Assembly (NCBI RefSeq): GCF_030122845.1
Contig: NZ_CP126084.1
Span: 1,364,001-1,428,000, forward strand
Reading direction: 5' to 3'
Source of the DNA: Paenibacillus woosongensis
GTDB lineage: Bacteria > Bacillota > Bacilli > Paenibacillales > Paenibacillaceae
DNA length: 64,000 nucleotides
The notes beneath the pieces were generated by a model that searched no databases, had not been told where the DNA came from, and saw nothing but the letters and a program-made list of their open reading frames with translations. The first letter of the stretch is position 1; each line of letters starts with the position of its first letter. The translations under genes were made by a program, and so were the position numbers. Positions 8,804 to 17,270 of this stretch are shown here, piece by piece.

Positions 8804-9321
8804 CTCAATCTATCGACGTTGGACCAGGCGACATCTTATTTATCAATGGCGCGGCTGAGTCGCTGGGTGCTTTTGCCGTACAATTGGCGAAGGAATGGGG
8901 GGCCAAGACCGTCATTGGTACTGCCAGCAAGCTGAACCACGACTACCTTCGTTCGTTGGGCGCTGTTCCACTAACGTATGAGGAAGGTCTGGCCGAGCGA
9001 GTACGTGCGATTGCGCCGGACGGCGTCGACGCCGCATTCGATACGGCCGGAGGCGAGGGGCTTCGGGCTGCGGTCGACTTGGTGGAGGACAAGAAACGTA
9101 TATGCACGTTTTTTGCCCATGACCTGATCGAGGAGCTCGGCCTCCGTGTTGTCCGCGGCGAACGCTCGGCAGCCCGCCTTGCAGAACTGGTCGAGCTGCA
9201 CTCAAAAGGCAAGCTGCACATCCATATCAGACAGACCTTCCCGCTGGATCAGATCGGGGATGCTCACCGGGTCATCGAAACAAGACGTGGCCGGGGGAAG
9301 ATTGTCCTCACCCTCGACTAA
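8803..9321 (+). pseudogene. zinc-less MDR alcohol dehydrogenase / quinone oxidoreductase, 3-prime fragment
   Basis: The frame encodes only the NADPH-binding half of a medium-chain dehydrogenase: GPGDILFINGAAESLGAFAVQLAKEWGAKTV (a variant of the AxGxxG fold), then GADGVDAAFDTAGGEGL-like sequence and the closing FPLDQIGDAHRVIETRRGRGKIVL. Roughly the first 130-140 residues, including the substrate domain, are missing. The open frame continues upstream only by crossing the terminator and the end of the DUF1266 gene in another frame, where the sequence is unlike the family. The C-terminus is intact. It is best read as a gene remnant, probably not expressed because a terminator precedes it. Confidence 0.75.
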
Positions 9322-9368
9322 GCGGAGGCATGGTGACCACTATACGAGCCAAAGGGCTGTCAACTAGA

Positions 9369-9598
9369 TATATGCAAACCTAAACGGACACAGGGGACGC
9401 TATTTGTGAAATAACGAGGAATCCTGAGAGCTAACGGACCTACGTTCCGCTATTGATCCCAAAAACTTGTTTATTGCAGTTAATTTGGTCGAATAGCGGA
9501 ACCAGCGTCCGTAAGCATAGCGAAAGAGGACCTATTTCAACAAATAGCGGATCTCCTGTCCGTTAGCGGGTGACCAGTCTCACGAGTTCAGCCAAATC
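9369..9598 (+). repeat. dispersed quasi-palindromic repeat, copy 1
   Basis: About 230 bases that recur in the same orientation at 24641-24881 with roughly 85 percent identity by eye. The element is built from four related units sharing GGAC and CCGCTATT: two forward (9379-9408 and 9431-9454) and two inverted (9491-9515 and 9540-9566), giving a nested palindrome. Its right end runs into a stretch of CCAGTCTCAT-like words. No gene crosses it. The next bases to 9735 hold no gene that can be supported. Confidence 0.85.
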
Positions 9599-9735
9599 CA
9601 CCAGTCTCATCAATTCCACTAACTCCCAAAACACCCCTTCAGTCGTTTGGCGTAATACTCCGGCTGGCAGCACGTCTGCTGGATCGTCCGATATTTTATC
9701 CGGTTACGCCTAGCCTTTAACTCGGAGCTATAGCA

Positions 9736-9768
9736 GTAAACCCGCCGCATTAGCGGCGGGTTTACTTT
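9736..9768. terminator. strong hairpin between a dehydrogenase remnant and a minus-strand lipoprotein gene
   Basis: A perfect 13-bp stem (9736-9748 with 9753-9765, loop ATTA). On the plus strand it is followed by TTTTAAT. It starts right after the minus-strand lipoprotein stop, where no T tract follows, so it may shield that 3-prime end. Confidence 0.6.
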
Positions 9769-10199
9769 TAATACATCAACGTAACCGTCGAATACTCGGC
9801 ATTCTTGCTTAAAGGATTGTTCGTGATGGCAACGGCCAGTGAACGAGTATTCCGAGGGAGCTCGAAGTTAATTTGTCCGTGCGGCTCCGGGGAAAGCGGC
9901 GGGTTCCAGATTTGGCTTTTAGATAGATTAGGATAATAGCGGTTTCCTTCGGCATCCACTAAAGTGAAATACTCGGCCCGGAGTTCGGTATTTTTGTCAT
10001 GTGCTATTTTCGCGCTGACGTTTACGGTCACGGTTCGGTTCCTATTCCGTTTCGTCTGGTCCTCAAACGATTCGATAGTAATATCCAAATCCCCTACAGT
10101 CACCGTTTCCTCAACCGGAATATGCGCGATAGCTCTCTCTGAACTGCAACCGGCGGCTACCATAATTACTAGTAAAAATAAAATACTGAATTTCTTCAT
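9768..10199 (-). CDS. small secreted lipoprotein, DUF4352-like
   Basis: A 143-residue lipoprotein. Residues 1-20 are a type II signal peptide (MKKFSILFLLVIMVAAGC) with lipobox AAGC, so it is anchored outside the membrane. The rest is a beta-rich domain with VTVGDLDITIESFEDQTKRN, a conserved YFTLVDAEGNRYYP-type strand and a C-terminal ELPRNTRSLAVAI strand, like the immunoglobulin-fold DUF4352 group; function unknown. The ATG at 10199 is set by GGAGG six bases upstream; a TTG at 10214 is in frame but lies within the binding site. It stands alone. Confidence 0.75.
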   Translation of the reverse strand: MKKFSILFLLVIMVAAGCSSERAIAHIPVEETVTVGDLDITIESFEDQTKRNRNRTVTVNVSAKIAHDKNTELRAEYFTLVDAEGNRYYPNLSKSQIWNPPLSPEPHGQINFELPRNTRSLAVAITNNPLSKNAEYSTVTLMY

Positions 10200-10327
10200 G
10201 ATTTCCTCCGACAATAGTACTAGGCCAAGCTTACCATATATGGACGACGAGGGAAATATATGAAATTCCTAACGAAAATAGCTCATTCCAAAATGAATTA
10301 TGGGTGAGTTTTTTTAGTGCGCAAATA

Positions 10328-10654
10328 CTATATAAGCGTCTCATTAACGCTTAGAAATACGTCGCCATTTACCAGATTGCAGAATTCAGATATTAAGAAG
10401 TCTAGAGCACTTATCTGAATTAGCTTGTCCATTATGTCCAAGATAAAGCTTGAGTTTGTCTGAGTTATTCCAGCAGCCAAAATTAAACCTGAACAATTGG
10501 GATCGTCTATGTATAAGTAAGCATGATTTACGGCCTTTTGGACTTTTCGTAACCAAAGGTAGCTATCTGTTACATACAAAGCAAATTGATCACGAACCAA
10601 GTAACCATGGGCTACAGTGTAATCTAAATCATTGGAATCATAAGGGATAAGGGC
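10328..10654 (-). pseudogene. possible gene remnant, 109 open codons without a good start
   Basis: On the minus strand a frame stays open from just after a TAG at 10655-10657 down to 10328. The product has a protein-like look (HGYLVRDQFALYV, then SYLWLRKVQKAVNHAYLY, then ILDIMDKLIQISALDFLI) but no ATG with a ribosome binding site; only a TTG at 10600 could start it. No family recognised. It could be a decayed gene or chance. The rest of 10200-10730 holds nothing else that can be supported. Confidence 0.25.
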
Positions 10655-10732
10655 CTAAAACAATACAAATACGGGTCGGCATAGGAGTGTATTGTCATCC
10701 TTTCCTAAAAAAGCTCAGCATCACGTATTTAT

Positions 10733-10785
10733 GTACGCATAAGCGTACATCATTGAAAAGGATTATATCGTACGCTTATAGGTAC
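10733..10785 (+). promoter_or_regulatory. two likely operators and promoter of the Xre gene
   Basis: Site 1, 10733-10748, is a perfect palindrome GTACGCATAAGCGTAC minus its centre (8 + 4 + 8 when extended to 10731-10750). Site 2, 10770-10785, reads GTACGCTTATAGGTAC and is the same motif with two changes, 37 bases away centre to centre. Between and over them lies a promoter candidate: TTGAAA at 10753-10758 and TTATAG about 17 bases on. Site 2 covers the -10 box and site 1 abuts the -35, as expected for self-repression by the Xre protein encoded just downstream. Confidence 0.6.
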
Positions 10786-10819
10786 AGTCAATAGGGTAAA
10801 ACTAAATAAGGGGACTAAG

Positions 10820-11038
10820 ATGAAAAAAGTAAAAATTACATTAGGGGACTTGTTGAAGCAACAGGGAATGTCGATTAATGAACTGTCATTGCAATCCGAT
10901 GTTCGCCGGGCGGCCATCTCTGAATTGGTTAATGGGAAGCGTGAAAATATTAATTTCCGGCATATTGAGCAAATAGCAGAGGCTTTACAAATTACCGATA
11001 TTCGCAAGATCATTACGCTTGTAGATGAAAAGGAGTAA
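10820..11038 (+). CDS. small Xre-family DNA-binding regulator
   Basis: A 72-residue protein that is almost entirely a lambda-repressor-type helix-turn-helix: TLGDLLKQQGMSINELSLQS, then DVRRAAISELVNGKRENINF as recognition helix region. No sensor domain. AAGGGGA lies a few bases before the ATG. Two matching palindromes 35-90 bases upstream are likely its operators, giving autoregulation. The short gene that follows overlaps or abuts it. Relatives of this size serve as repressors in phages, plasmids and toxin-antitoxin sets, but no partner toxin is seen here. Confidence 0.85.
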   Translation: MKKVKITLGDLLKQQGMSINELSLQSDVRRAAISELVNGKRENINFRHIEQIAEALQITDIRKIITLVDEKE

Positions 11039-11045
11039 AGGCGAT

Positions 11046-11207
11046 TTGGAGAATATCTATTCGACAGATAACATCGTTAGCAGGGCCGTGGCAGGCGAGA
11101 AAGTAGCCTGCCCAAGCTGCGGAGAAGCATTAATTTATCAAGGTGCAGACAGTGGCTTGCATCCGAGTATCATCTGCCCATCCGGGGTTATCACCCTAAT
11201 ACCTTAA
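11046..11207 (+). CDS. short Cys-containing protein downstream of the Xre gene
   Basis: A 53-residue product if started at TTG 11046, ten bases after AGGAG (11031-11035); an ATG at 11025 overlapping the Xre gene would add seven residues. It contains CPSCGEALIYQG and a later CPSG, resembling a small zinc ribbon with three of the four expected Cys groups in view. No family recognised. Its stop lies next to the convergent end of the endonuclease V gene. It could be the product of a shortened larger gene. Confidence 0.4.
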   Translation: MENIYSTDNIVSRAVAGEKVACPSCGEALIYQGADSGLHPSIICPSGVITLIP

Positions 11208-11885
11208 TCATCCATCCCCACCCAGCACCCTATTCACAAGCTGATCCGCTTGGCGGGTCGTCTCCGGCAGGCGATAACGCGGAGCTAGCTTCAATATCCA
11301 GTCACAGGCTGTCCTGAGTGAGATCTTGTGACCTACGGAGACGAAGATCGGCTTAACTCCATCCTGCGTCCTTAGCACGTTGCCAATAACCTCGTCATGA
11401 TCAACTAGTGGGGACATAGACCCTCTAACCGAGCCGGGTTTCTCGAATTCCCCCAGTAATCTTGTCTTGCCGCAGCCAATAGTAGGAAGGTCAACGAGCA
11501 CGCCCAAGTGGCTCGCCAGGCCAAAACGCCGCGGGTGGGCCAGCCCCTGCCCATCGCAAACGATCAGCTGCGGCGCTGTCTTAATCTGTTGAAATGCCTT
11601 AATGACGGGCGGCAGTTCCCTGAACGAGAACAGTCCCGGGATATAAGGGAAGTGGACGTTATCCTCCACCACGGCAGAGTCCACCATGTTCAGCGATTCC
11701 GCTTCTAAAACGACGACGGCTGCGATTAGTTTGTCGCTATGCTTGCTATAAGCCACATCAACTCCGGCGACATATTGGACGTCAGCCAGACGATCCTCCG
11801 CTATCACTTGCCTTGCCAGCTCCTGCTGCAATTGGACGGCTTCCTTTTCCGTCAGCTTCCACGAATGCTTAACTCTGGGTTCCAT
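11208..11885 (-). CDS. nfi: endonuclease V (deoxyinosine 3-prime endonuclease)
   Basis: A 225-residue DNA repair enzyme that cuts at the second phosphodiester 3-prime to deoxyinosine in deaminated DNA. Metal-binding acidic residues sit in the expected motifs: D43 in AGVDVAY, E90 in YIPGLFSFRELP, D111 in CDGQGLAHPRRFG, and a late His in VGHKISL. FPYIPG is the strand-separating PYIP wedge. The ATG at 11885 is chosen because GGAGG lies six bases upstream; an ATG at 11906 precedes that site. It is monocistronic, convergent with the Xre pair and divergent from the sensor kinase gene. Confidence 0.95.
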   Translation of the reverse strand: MEPRVKHSWKLTEKEAVQLQQELARQVIAEDRLADVQYVAGVDVAYSKHSDKLIAAVVVLEAESLNMVDSAVVEDNVHFPYIPGLFSFRELPPVIKAFQQIKTAPQLIVCDGQGLAHPRRFGLASHLGVLVDLPTIGCGKTRLLGEFEKPGSVRGSMSPLVDHDEVIGNVLRTQDGVKPIFVSVGHKISLRTACDWILKLAPRYRLPETTRQADQLVNRVLGGDG

Positions 11886-12020
11886 ACCGGGCCTCCATCT
11901 ACTCATCTATACACTGATTATAACCGAATCGCCAGCCCCTGCCATTCCTCACATTCACACAATTCATCTAGACACCTATCCCCAAAGTGGTACAATAAAA
12001 TCACTCAAGGAGGGGATGCC

Positions 12021-13832
12021 TTGCTATATCGTTGGTTCATTTTGCCATTCCGGCGGAGCATCCGGAACAAGCTGATCCTGATCATGATTCTGATATCCGT
12101 TGTTCCGCTCATCGTCGTGACGGTCCTGTCTACCGAGAATACGAGAAAATCGATGGAAAGCGAAGTGATCCAGTCCAACATCACGCGAATTACCTGGACG
12201 GGCGGATATTTGGAAGAGAAGTTCATTCAGCTCAATAATCTCATTTATACGATTCTGATCAGCAATACGCTAGATGAATATATTAATAAAATGGACGGCT
12301 CAACCTTGTCCAATCAGTTCAACGCCCAGCGCAGCATCATCGATACAATGACCTCAGTCTATTATTCGGGGAATAATCATCTACTGGGCATCCAGCTGTA
12401 CTTGAAGGAGAAGAACAAGCTGTTCACGATCAACAGCATGCAGAAGCAGATCAGCACGCCCCCAGAGGTGCCGGCCATGTGGAGCGAAGTGACATCCAGC
12501 GGCATGAACTTCATGATCACGAGCAACGAGAGCGATCCGACGAAGTTCAATCTCATCCGCAGCGTGAACCGGTTCGAGAACAAGGAACTGCTGGGCAGCA
12601 TCCTGCTGGAGGTTAAATGGCAGATGATGGACAGCGCTCTGGAGCTGCTGCGGTCCGAGCCGAATTACTCCGTATTTATCGCCGACCGGGACGGCCAAAT
12701 CATGTATATGCCAGGCCCGGCGAATCAGAACGAAGCCTCGGAACGCATAGCGAATGTGCTGGAGAACCTGGATAATACGGACAGCGGTCCGGGATATATC
12801 CAGACAAAGGACAGCTATATTTTCTACAATACGGTGGAGCCCTGGAACCTGAAGCTGGTCAAGGTCATTCCTGCCGAATACATCAACCAGAGCGCGAAGA
12901 CGAACCTCAATTACGGGTTGATCGTGGGCATCATTTCAGCGGGAGTGTCGCTGCTGATCGCGGTCATTTTAGCCTGGAGCACCTCCAAGCCGATCGTCAG
13001 TCTGGCCAAGTCGATGCGGGGCATCAGCATCATTCAAGACCGGGAGCCGCCGATTAGCAATCGGATCGATGAGCTTGGTTTCCTGGAATTTAAGCTATAT
13101 AATATGTCCCACCGGCTTCGAGAGTACATCAAGACCGAATACAGCATGAATCTGGAAAAAAAGACCGCCCAATTGAAAGCGCTTCAGTCGCAAATCAACC
13201 CACACTTTTTGCAAAATACGCTGCAGCTGATTGGCGGACTCGCCTTCTCCAGCAAGCCTGAAGAGATCAACGAGCTGATCCGTTCGCTGAGCCATATGTT
13301 CCGGTACGTCGTCCGCGGGCCGAATGATTTGGCAACGATCCAGGCCGAGCTGGATCACCTGAATAACTATATGCATATCCAGATGCAGCGTTTCTCGCCA
13401 CGGATCAGCTACGAAATAGAATGTGATCCTGAGACCCTGAACTGCCGTATTCCGAAGCTGACGCTGCAGCCAATCGTTGAGAACGCCTTCCAGCATGGAC
13501 TCGACAAGAAGCCGGGGGATTGGCGCCTCAAGGTGCAGGTGCGGCAAAATCAGCAGGGCATTATCATCCTCGTTGAAGATAACGGGGTAGGGATGAACGT
13601 AGCGGCTTTAGAGGAGCTGCAAAACAGCATGCGCCGCGAGACCGATCAAATCTGGACAAGCGGAGATCGCATCGGCATGAATAACGTCGCCTCCCGCATC
13701 AAAATGCATTTCGGGCTGCAATACGGCGTATCCGTGGAGAGCGAGCCTGGGGTCGGCACAAGAGTGAGCATACAAATTCCGATGATGAAAGAGGGTGACA
13801 GCTCCTATGATCAGAACGTTAATCGTGGATGA
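12021..13832 (+). CDS. YesM-type sensor histidine kinase
   Basis: A 603-residue membrane kinase. Residues 15-36 are the first membrane helix, followed by a large extracellular Cache-like sensor, a second helix (YGLIVGIISAGVSLLIAVIL), a HAMP linker, then the His_kinase domain with H395 in SQINPHFLQNTLQLIGG, and HATPase_c (IVENAFQHGLDKK, VEDNGVGM, IGMNNVASRI). The start is TTG 12021, behind AAGGAGGGG; the open frame extends upstream but overlaps the endonuclease V promoter region. It overlaps the response regulator gene by 26 bases. The two-component pair very probably switches on the sugar transport and hydrolase genes directly downstream. Confidence 0.92.
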   Translation: MLYRWFILPFRRSIRNKLILIMILISVVPLIVVTVLSTENTRKSMESEVIQSNITRITWTGGYLEEKFIQLNNLIYTILISNTLDEYINKMDGSTLSNQFNAQRSIIDTMTSVYYSGNNHLLGIQLYLKEKNKLFTINSMQKQISTPPEVPAMWSEVTSSGMNFMITSNESDPTKFNLIRSVNRFENKELLGSILLEVKWQMMDSALELLRSEPNYSVFIADRDGQIMYMPGPANQNEASERIANVLENLDNTDSGPGYIQTKDSYIFYNTVEPWNLKLVKVIPAEYINQSAKTNLNYGLIVGIISAGVSLLIAVILAWSTSKPIVSLAKSMRGISIIQDREPPISNRIDELGFLEFKLYNMSHRLREYIKTEYSMNLEKKTAQLKALQSQINPHFLQNTLQLIGGLAFSSKPEEINELIRSLSHMFRYVVRGPNDLATIQAELDHLNNYMHIQMQRFSPRISYEIECDPETLNCRIPKLTLQPIVENAFQHGLDKKPGDWRLKVQVRQNQQGIIILVEDNGVGMNVAALEELQNSMRRETDQIWTSGDRIGMNNVASRIKMHFGLQYGVSVESEPGVGTRVSIQIPMMKEGDSSYDQNVNRG

Positions 13833-14865
13833 TGAGAAGATGCCGCGCGAAATGATCAAGCGGTACGGATCATGGGATGAGTATGGCATGGAAATTGTCG
13901 GTGAGGCGGATGACGGCTTGGAGGCGCTGCGCCTGATCGAGGCTCGCTCTCCGCAACTAGTTATTACGGATATGCGCATGCCGGGAGCGGACGGGATGGA
14001 GCTGCTGGGCATTTTGAACGAACGCTATCCGGAGACGAAGGTGATCGTGGTGAGCGGTTATGACGACTTCACCTATTTGAAGCAGGCGATTCGCTGCAAA
14101 GCCAAGGATTACATTCTCAAGCCGATCGACCCGAAGGAGTTAAATGCCGCCCTGTTAAAATGCAAAAACGAGCTGGAATCCTCCCGCGTCATATACCGCG
14201 AGCAAATTACGCTGCAGATCGATTTCCTGCAGATCGCCAAAGGATATAAGCCGGCGCTCGCGTCTTACTATAACCGGCTGGACGTCTCTGGCATCCGGGA
14301 TACGTTCCAGGACTTGCTCCAGCAGCTCGGCAATGCGGAGGCGGAGCAGGCGAGGATGCAGGACCGGATTTATCAGGAATTCATCGTGCTGCTCCGGGAA
14401 CTGATGATCGCCAACTCGCAGACCGTAGAGGGCTTCCGGTTCGAGATCGACGAAGCCGCGCTGCAATCCTATGAGCGCCTGCTAAGCGATGTGACGAAGC
14501 TGTATTTGCTGGCGATGAGTCAGCTTGAGGAGCATCGGAAATACCGGCGGAAGCTCAACCTGCCGGAAATCAAGCATTATGTCGAGGCCAATTTCTGCGA
14601 GCCGATTACGCTCGAGCAGATTGCGTCCGCGTTCTTCGTCAGCAAAGAATATTTAAGCCGCGCCTTCAAGAACGAGTTCCGCCAAAATCTGTCCGACTAC
14701 ATTCTGCAGCTGCGGATGGAGAAGTCGAAGGCGCTGCTGCTGGAAGGCAAGCTGCCGATCAAGGCCATTGCCGAAAGCTGCGGCTATGAGGAGCTCGCTT
14801 ATTTCTACCGCGTATTCAAGAAGCATTACGGCATCGCGCCAGGAGAAATGAGGAAAGAGCAATAA
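13807..14865 (+). CDS. YesN-type response regulator with AraC DNA-binding domain
   Basis: A 352-residue regulator. Residues 1-120 are a receiver with acidic pocket D9/D10, phosphoacceptor D55 (VITDMRMP) and Lys in DYILKP. A helical linker follows, and the last 100 residues hold the two AraC helix-turn-helices (ITLEQIASAFFVSKEYLSRAF, and PIKAIAESCGYEELAYFYRVF). GAGGG about 11 bases upstream favours the ATG at 13807 over a GTG at 13795. It is the partner of the kinase it overlaps; its likely target is the promoter of the binding-protein gene 130 bases downstream. Confidence 0.92.
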   Translation: MIRTLIVDDEKMPREMIKRYGSWDEYGMEIVGEADDGLEALRLIEARSPQLVITDMRMPGADGMELLGILNERYPETKVIVVSGYDDFTYLKQAIRCKAKDYILKPIDPKELNAALLKCKNELESSRVIYREQITLQIDFLQIAKGYKPALASYYNRLDVSGIRDTFQDLLQQLGNAEAEQARMQDRIYQEFIVLLRELMIANSQTVEGFRFEIDEAALQSYERLLSDVTKLYLLAMSQLEEHRKYRRKLNLPEIKHYVEANFCEPITLEQIASAFFVSKEYLSRAFKNEFRQNLSDYILQLRMEKSKALLLEGKLPIKAIAESCGYEELAYFYRVFKKHYGIAPGEMRKEQ

Positions 14866-14904
14866 TTTATATTGAGAAGGCAAGAACGAGGTTCAAAATT
14901 GTAC

Positions 14905-14950
14905 AAAGAAAGAGGTTAATTTAGTCGAATTAATCTCTTTCTTTGTTATT
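14905..14950 (+). terminator. terminator after the two-component genes
   Basis: A long AT-rich stem: AAAGAAAGAG (14905-14914) and inner bases pair with the complementary stretch ending CTTTCTTT at 14944, followed by GTTATTTT. It separates regulator from transport genes. Confidence 0.7.
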
Positions 14951-14996
14951 TTACAATGTAAGCGTAACCAACATCAGACATGGGGAGGTCAAAAGC

Positions 14997-16304
14997 ATGA
15001 AGAACAAATGGAAACTGCTGCTTAGCGCAATATTGGTTGTAGGCCTGCTGGCAGGCTGCGGATCGGGAGGCGGCTCTTCATCTGGAAACGCGAACAGCGG
15101 TGATTCCGGCAAGACAGATACGGGGGGCAAGGCGCAGACCGTCAATCTGAAGGTGTTCATCGCCCAGCCTCGCTTCAAAGAACAGTATGATAAGTACATT
15201 GCCGACTTCATTGCCAAAGAGAAAGCAGAGAAAAATATCGATGTTAAGGTTCAACTCGAAATGCCGAATGCGGACAATGCGCCGCAAATTCTTAAGACGA
15301 GACTGGCTTCGAATGATGCGCCGGACGTATTCAGCCTTCATGCCGTTAACGAGGTGCCGACGTTCTATAAAGCGGGTTACCTCGAAGATTTGTCCAGCCA
15401 GCCATTCGTCGATAAATTGCTCGACAGCGTAAAGCCTTCCGTTACGTATGATGACAAAGTCGTTGCGGTACCATTGGAGACGTTATCCTGGGGTTACCTA
15501 TACAACAAACAAATCTTCTCCGATCTGGGGCTGACGCCTCCAACGACGTTAACCGAAATGAAAGCAGTAGTAGAGAAGCTGAAGGAGAACAACATCACGC
15601 CGTTCGTGCTGTCCTATCAGGAAGCGTGGATTCCGCAGCTGTTCCTGCCGCTGGCTGTAGGAGCCCATACGGAGACCGATAATCCTGATTTCGTCGACAG
15701 AATGTACAGTGATAACGGTTCTTTCTCCGAAATGAAGTCGATGTTCGACATCATCGATCTGGTAAATGCGAACGGAACGGACAAGGCACTGGAAGTCAGC
15801 GGCGACGACGGCGCGGCCGCCTTCGCTGCAGGGAAAGGCGCGATGTGGATCCAAGGGCCATGGTATGCCGAGACGATACTGAAATCCAATCCAGACCTTG
15901 ATTTCGGGGTTGCTCCACTGCCGATTAACGATAATCCTGACGCAACGCTGATTAACTTGAGTACTTCTACTTCGCTCGCCGTATCGCCGACCAGCAAGAA
16001 CAAGGAAGTAGCGCTGGACCTGGTCAACTATATTCTAGACGAGAACGATTCCAATGCGTTCTTCCAGAGCCTGAAATTCAACCCGCTGGCTACCGTACAC
16101 ACATTTGAGAGTTATCCTTGGGTCAATGATGCTACCGAATACGTGAAGGCCGGCAAATCGTATCAGGATCCGCGGATTCCTCAAGCGGTCAAGGACGAGG
16201 TAGGTAAAGGGCTGCAAAGCTACTTCGCCAAGCAAATGTCGCAGGATGATGTGCTGAATGCACTGGATAAAGCCTGGAAGGATTTCAATAAAGTGAACAA
16301 GTAG
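14997..16304 (+). CDS. sugar ABC transporter substrate-binding lipoprotein (system 1)
   Basis: A 435-residue family-1 solute-binding protein that captures an oligosaccharide outside the cell. The ATG at 14997 follows GGGGAGG; residues 1-20 are a lipoprotein signal with lipobox LLAGC, then a Gly/Ser-rich tether. The mature part has the usual MalE-like pattern (LASNDAPDVFSLHAVNEVPTF, FAAGKGAMWIQGPWYAETI, NKEVALDLVNYILD). It opens the transport operon downstream of the two-component genes. Hydrolases GH42 and GH30 in the same operon suggest a beta-linked galactose- or glucose-containing oligosaccharide. Confidence 0.92.
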   Translation: MKNKWKLLLSAILVVGLLAGCGSGGGSSSGNANSGDSGKTDTGGKAQTVNLKVFIAQPRFKEQYDKYIADFIAKEKAEKNIDVKVQLEMPNADNAPQILKTRLASNDAPDVFSLHAVNEVPTFYKAGYLEDLSSQPFVDKLLDSVKPSVTYDDKVVAVPLETLSWGYLYNKQIFSDLGLTPPTTLTEMKAVVEKLKENNITPFVLSYQEAWIPQLFLPLAVGAHTETDNPDFVDRMYSDNGSFSEMKSMFDIIDLVNANGTDKALEVSGDDGAAAFAAGKGAMWIQGPWYAETILKSNPDLDFGVAPLPINDNPDATLINLSTSTSLAVSPTSKNKEVALDLVNYILDENDSNAFFQSLKFNPLATVHTFESYPWVNDATEYVKAGKSYQDPRIPQAVKDEVGKGLQSYFAKQMSQDDVLNALDKAWKDFNKVNK

Positions 16305-16312
16305 GTTCCGGT

Positions 16313-16349
16313 AAGGAAGGGCGGCGTGGGTTTGTGGCGCTGCCTTTCT
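16313..16349 (+). promoter_or_regulatory. intergenic hairpin between binding protein and permease
   Basis: An imperfect GC-rich stem (AAGGAAGGGCGGCG with GCGCTGCCTTTCT) without a T tract, between the binding-protein stop and the first permease. Such hairpins stabilise upstream mRNA so that binding protein exceeds permease. Confidence 0.45.
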
Positions 16350-16385
16350 ACTAACCAATACTCGAACATCTGAGGTGATGTAACC

Positions 16386-17270
16386 ATGCACTCTAAAGGT
16401 TATCGGAAGTACCTGTCTTTCTTTGCCTTTCTAGCGCCAGCATTTATAATCTACAGCATTTTTCTGCTCATTCCAACACTTGGCGGTATGTTCTATAGCT
16501 TGACCGACTGGAACGGACTTAATCGGGCCTATGATTTTGTAGGGCTTGGCAACTTCGTAGAAATTCTTCGCGATGATCCTGACTTTATGCATTCCCTGTG
16601 GTTTACGCTGAAATACGTGGTGATCATGGTCGTATTGCAGAACGTCTTCGCCTTGTTTCTTGCGGTGCTGATTGAATCAAAACGAAGATCGAAGGGATTT
16701 TTTAGAACCATATTTTTTATGCCCAACATGATCAGTCTGATCATCAGCGCGTTTATGTGGTCCTTCGTATTTACGCAAGTGCTGCCGCAAATCGCCGAGA
16801 AGACGATACTCACCTTTCTCGATCAAGGGTGGATCGGGGATCCGAACGTTTCGTTCTACTCGATTATTATCGTGTCACTGTGGAACGGCGTAGGGTACAT
16901 GATGATCATTTACCTGGCAGGACTGCAGGGCGTGCCTCAGCATTTGCAGGAGGCGGCCATTATTGACGGGGCGAATGTGTTCCAGCGTTTTATGCGCGTT
17001 ACCTTACCTATGATCACCCACGCCTTGACCATCTGTTTGTTCCTGACGCTGAATGGCGCGTTCAAAGTATTTGATGTCGTGTACGGCTTGACCGGGGGCG
17101 GTCCGGGGCGCAGCACACAGGTGATCACCTTGAACATATACGAGGAGGCGTTCTCCAACAACTTCAGGTACGGGTACGCCAGCGCAAAGTCGATCATCCT
17201 GTTCCTGTTCATCCTCGTCTTTACCTTTATCCAAATTAGCGTCATGAAGAGAAAAGAGGTGGAATCATGA
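16386..17270 (+). CDS. sugar ABC transporter permease, MalF/UgpA-like (system 1)
   Basis: A 294-residue inner-membrane permease with six hydrophobic segments. The ABC contact loop carries EAAIIDGANVFQRFMRVTLP, the EAA motif. N-terminal FAFLAPAFIIYSIFLLIPTL is the first membrane helix. It overlaps the next permease by four bases and forms a heterodimer with it. No ATPase gene is in this locus; relatives share a general MsmX-type ATPase encoded elsewhere. GAGGTGATG near 16371-16379 is the binding site. Confidence 0.92.
   Translation: MHSKGYRKYLSFFAFLAPAFIIYSIFLLIPTLGGMFYSLTDWNGLNRAYDFVGLGNFVEILRDDPDFMHSLWFTLKYVVIMVVLQNVFALFLAVLIESKRRSKGFFRTIFFMPNMISLIISAFMWSFVFTQVLPQIAEKTILTFLDQGWIGDPNVSFYSIIIVSLWNGVGYMMIIYLAGLQGVPQHLQEAAIIDGANVFQRFMRVTLPMITHALTICLFLTLNGAFKVFDVVYGLTGGGPGRSTQVITLNIYEEAFSNNFRYGYASAKSIILFLFILVFTFIQISVMKRKEVES

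Noticed and set aside
9600..9735. Tail of a lost transposase-like gene on the minus strand
   Set aside because: About 30 codons are open but no family could be recognised.
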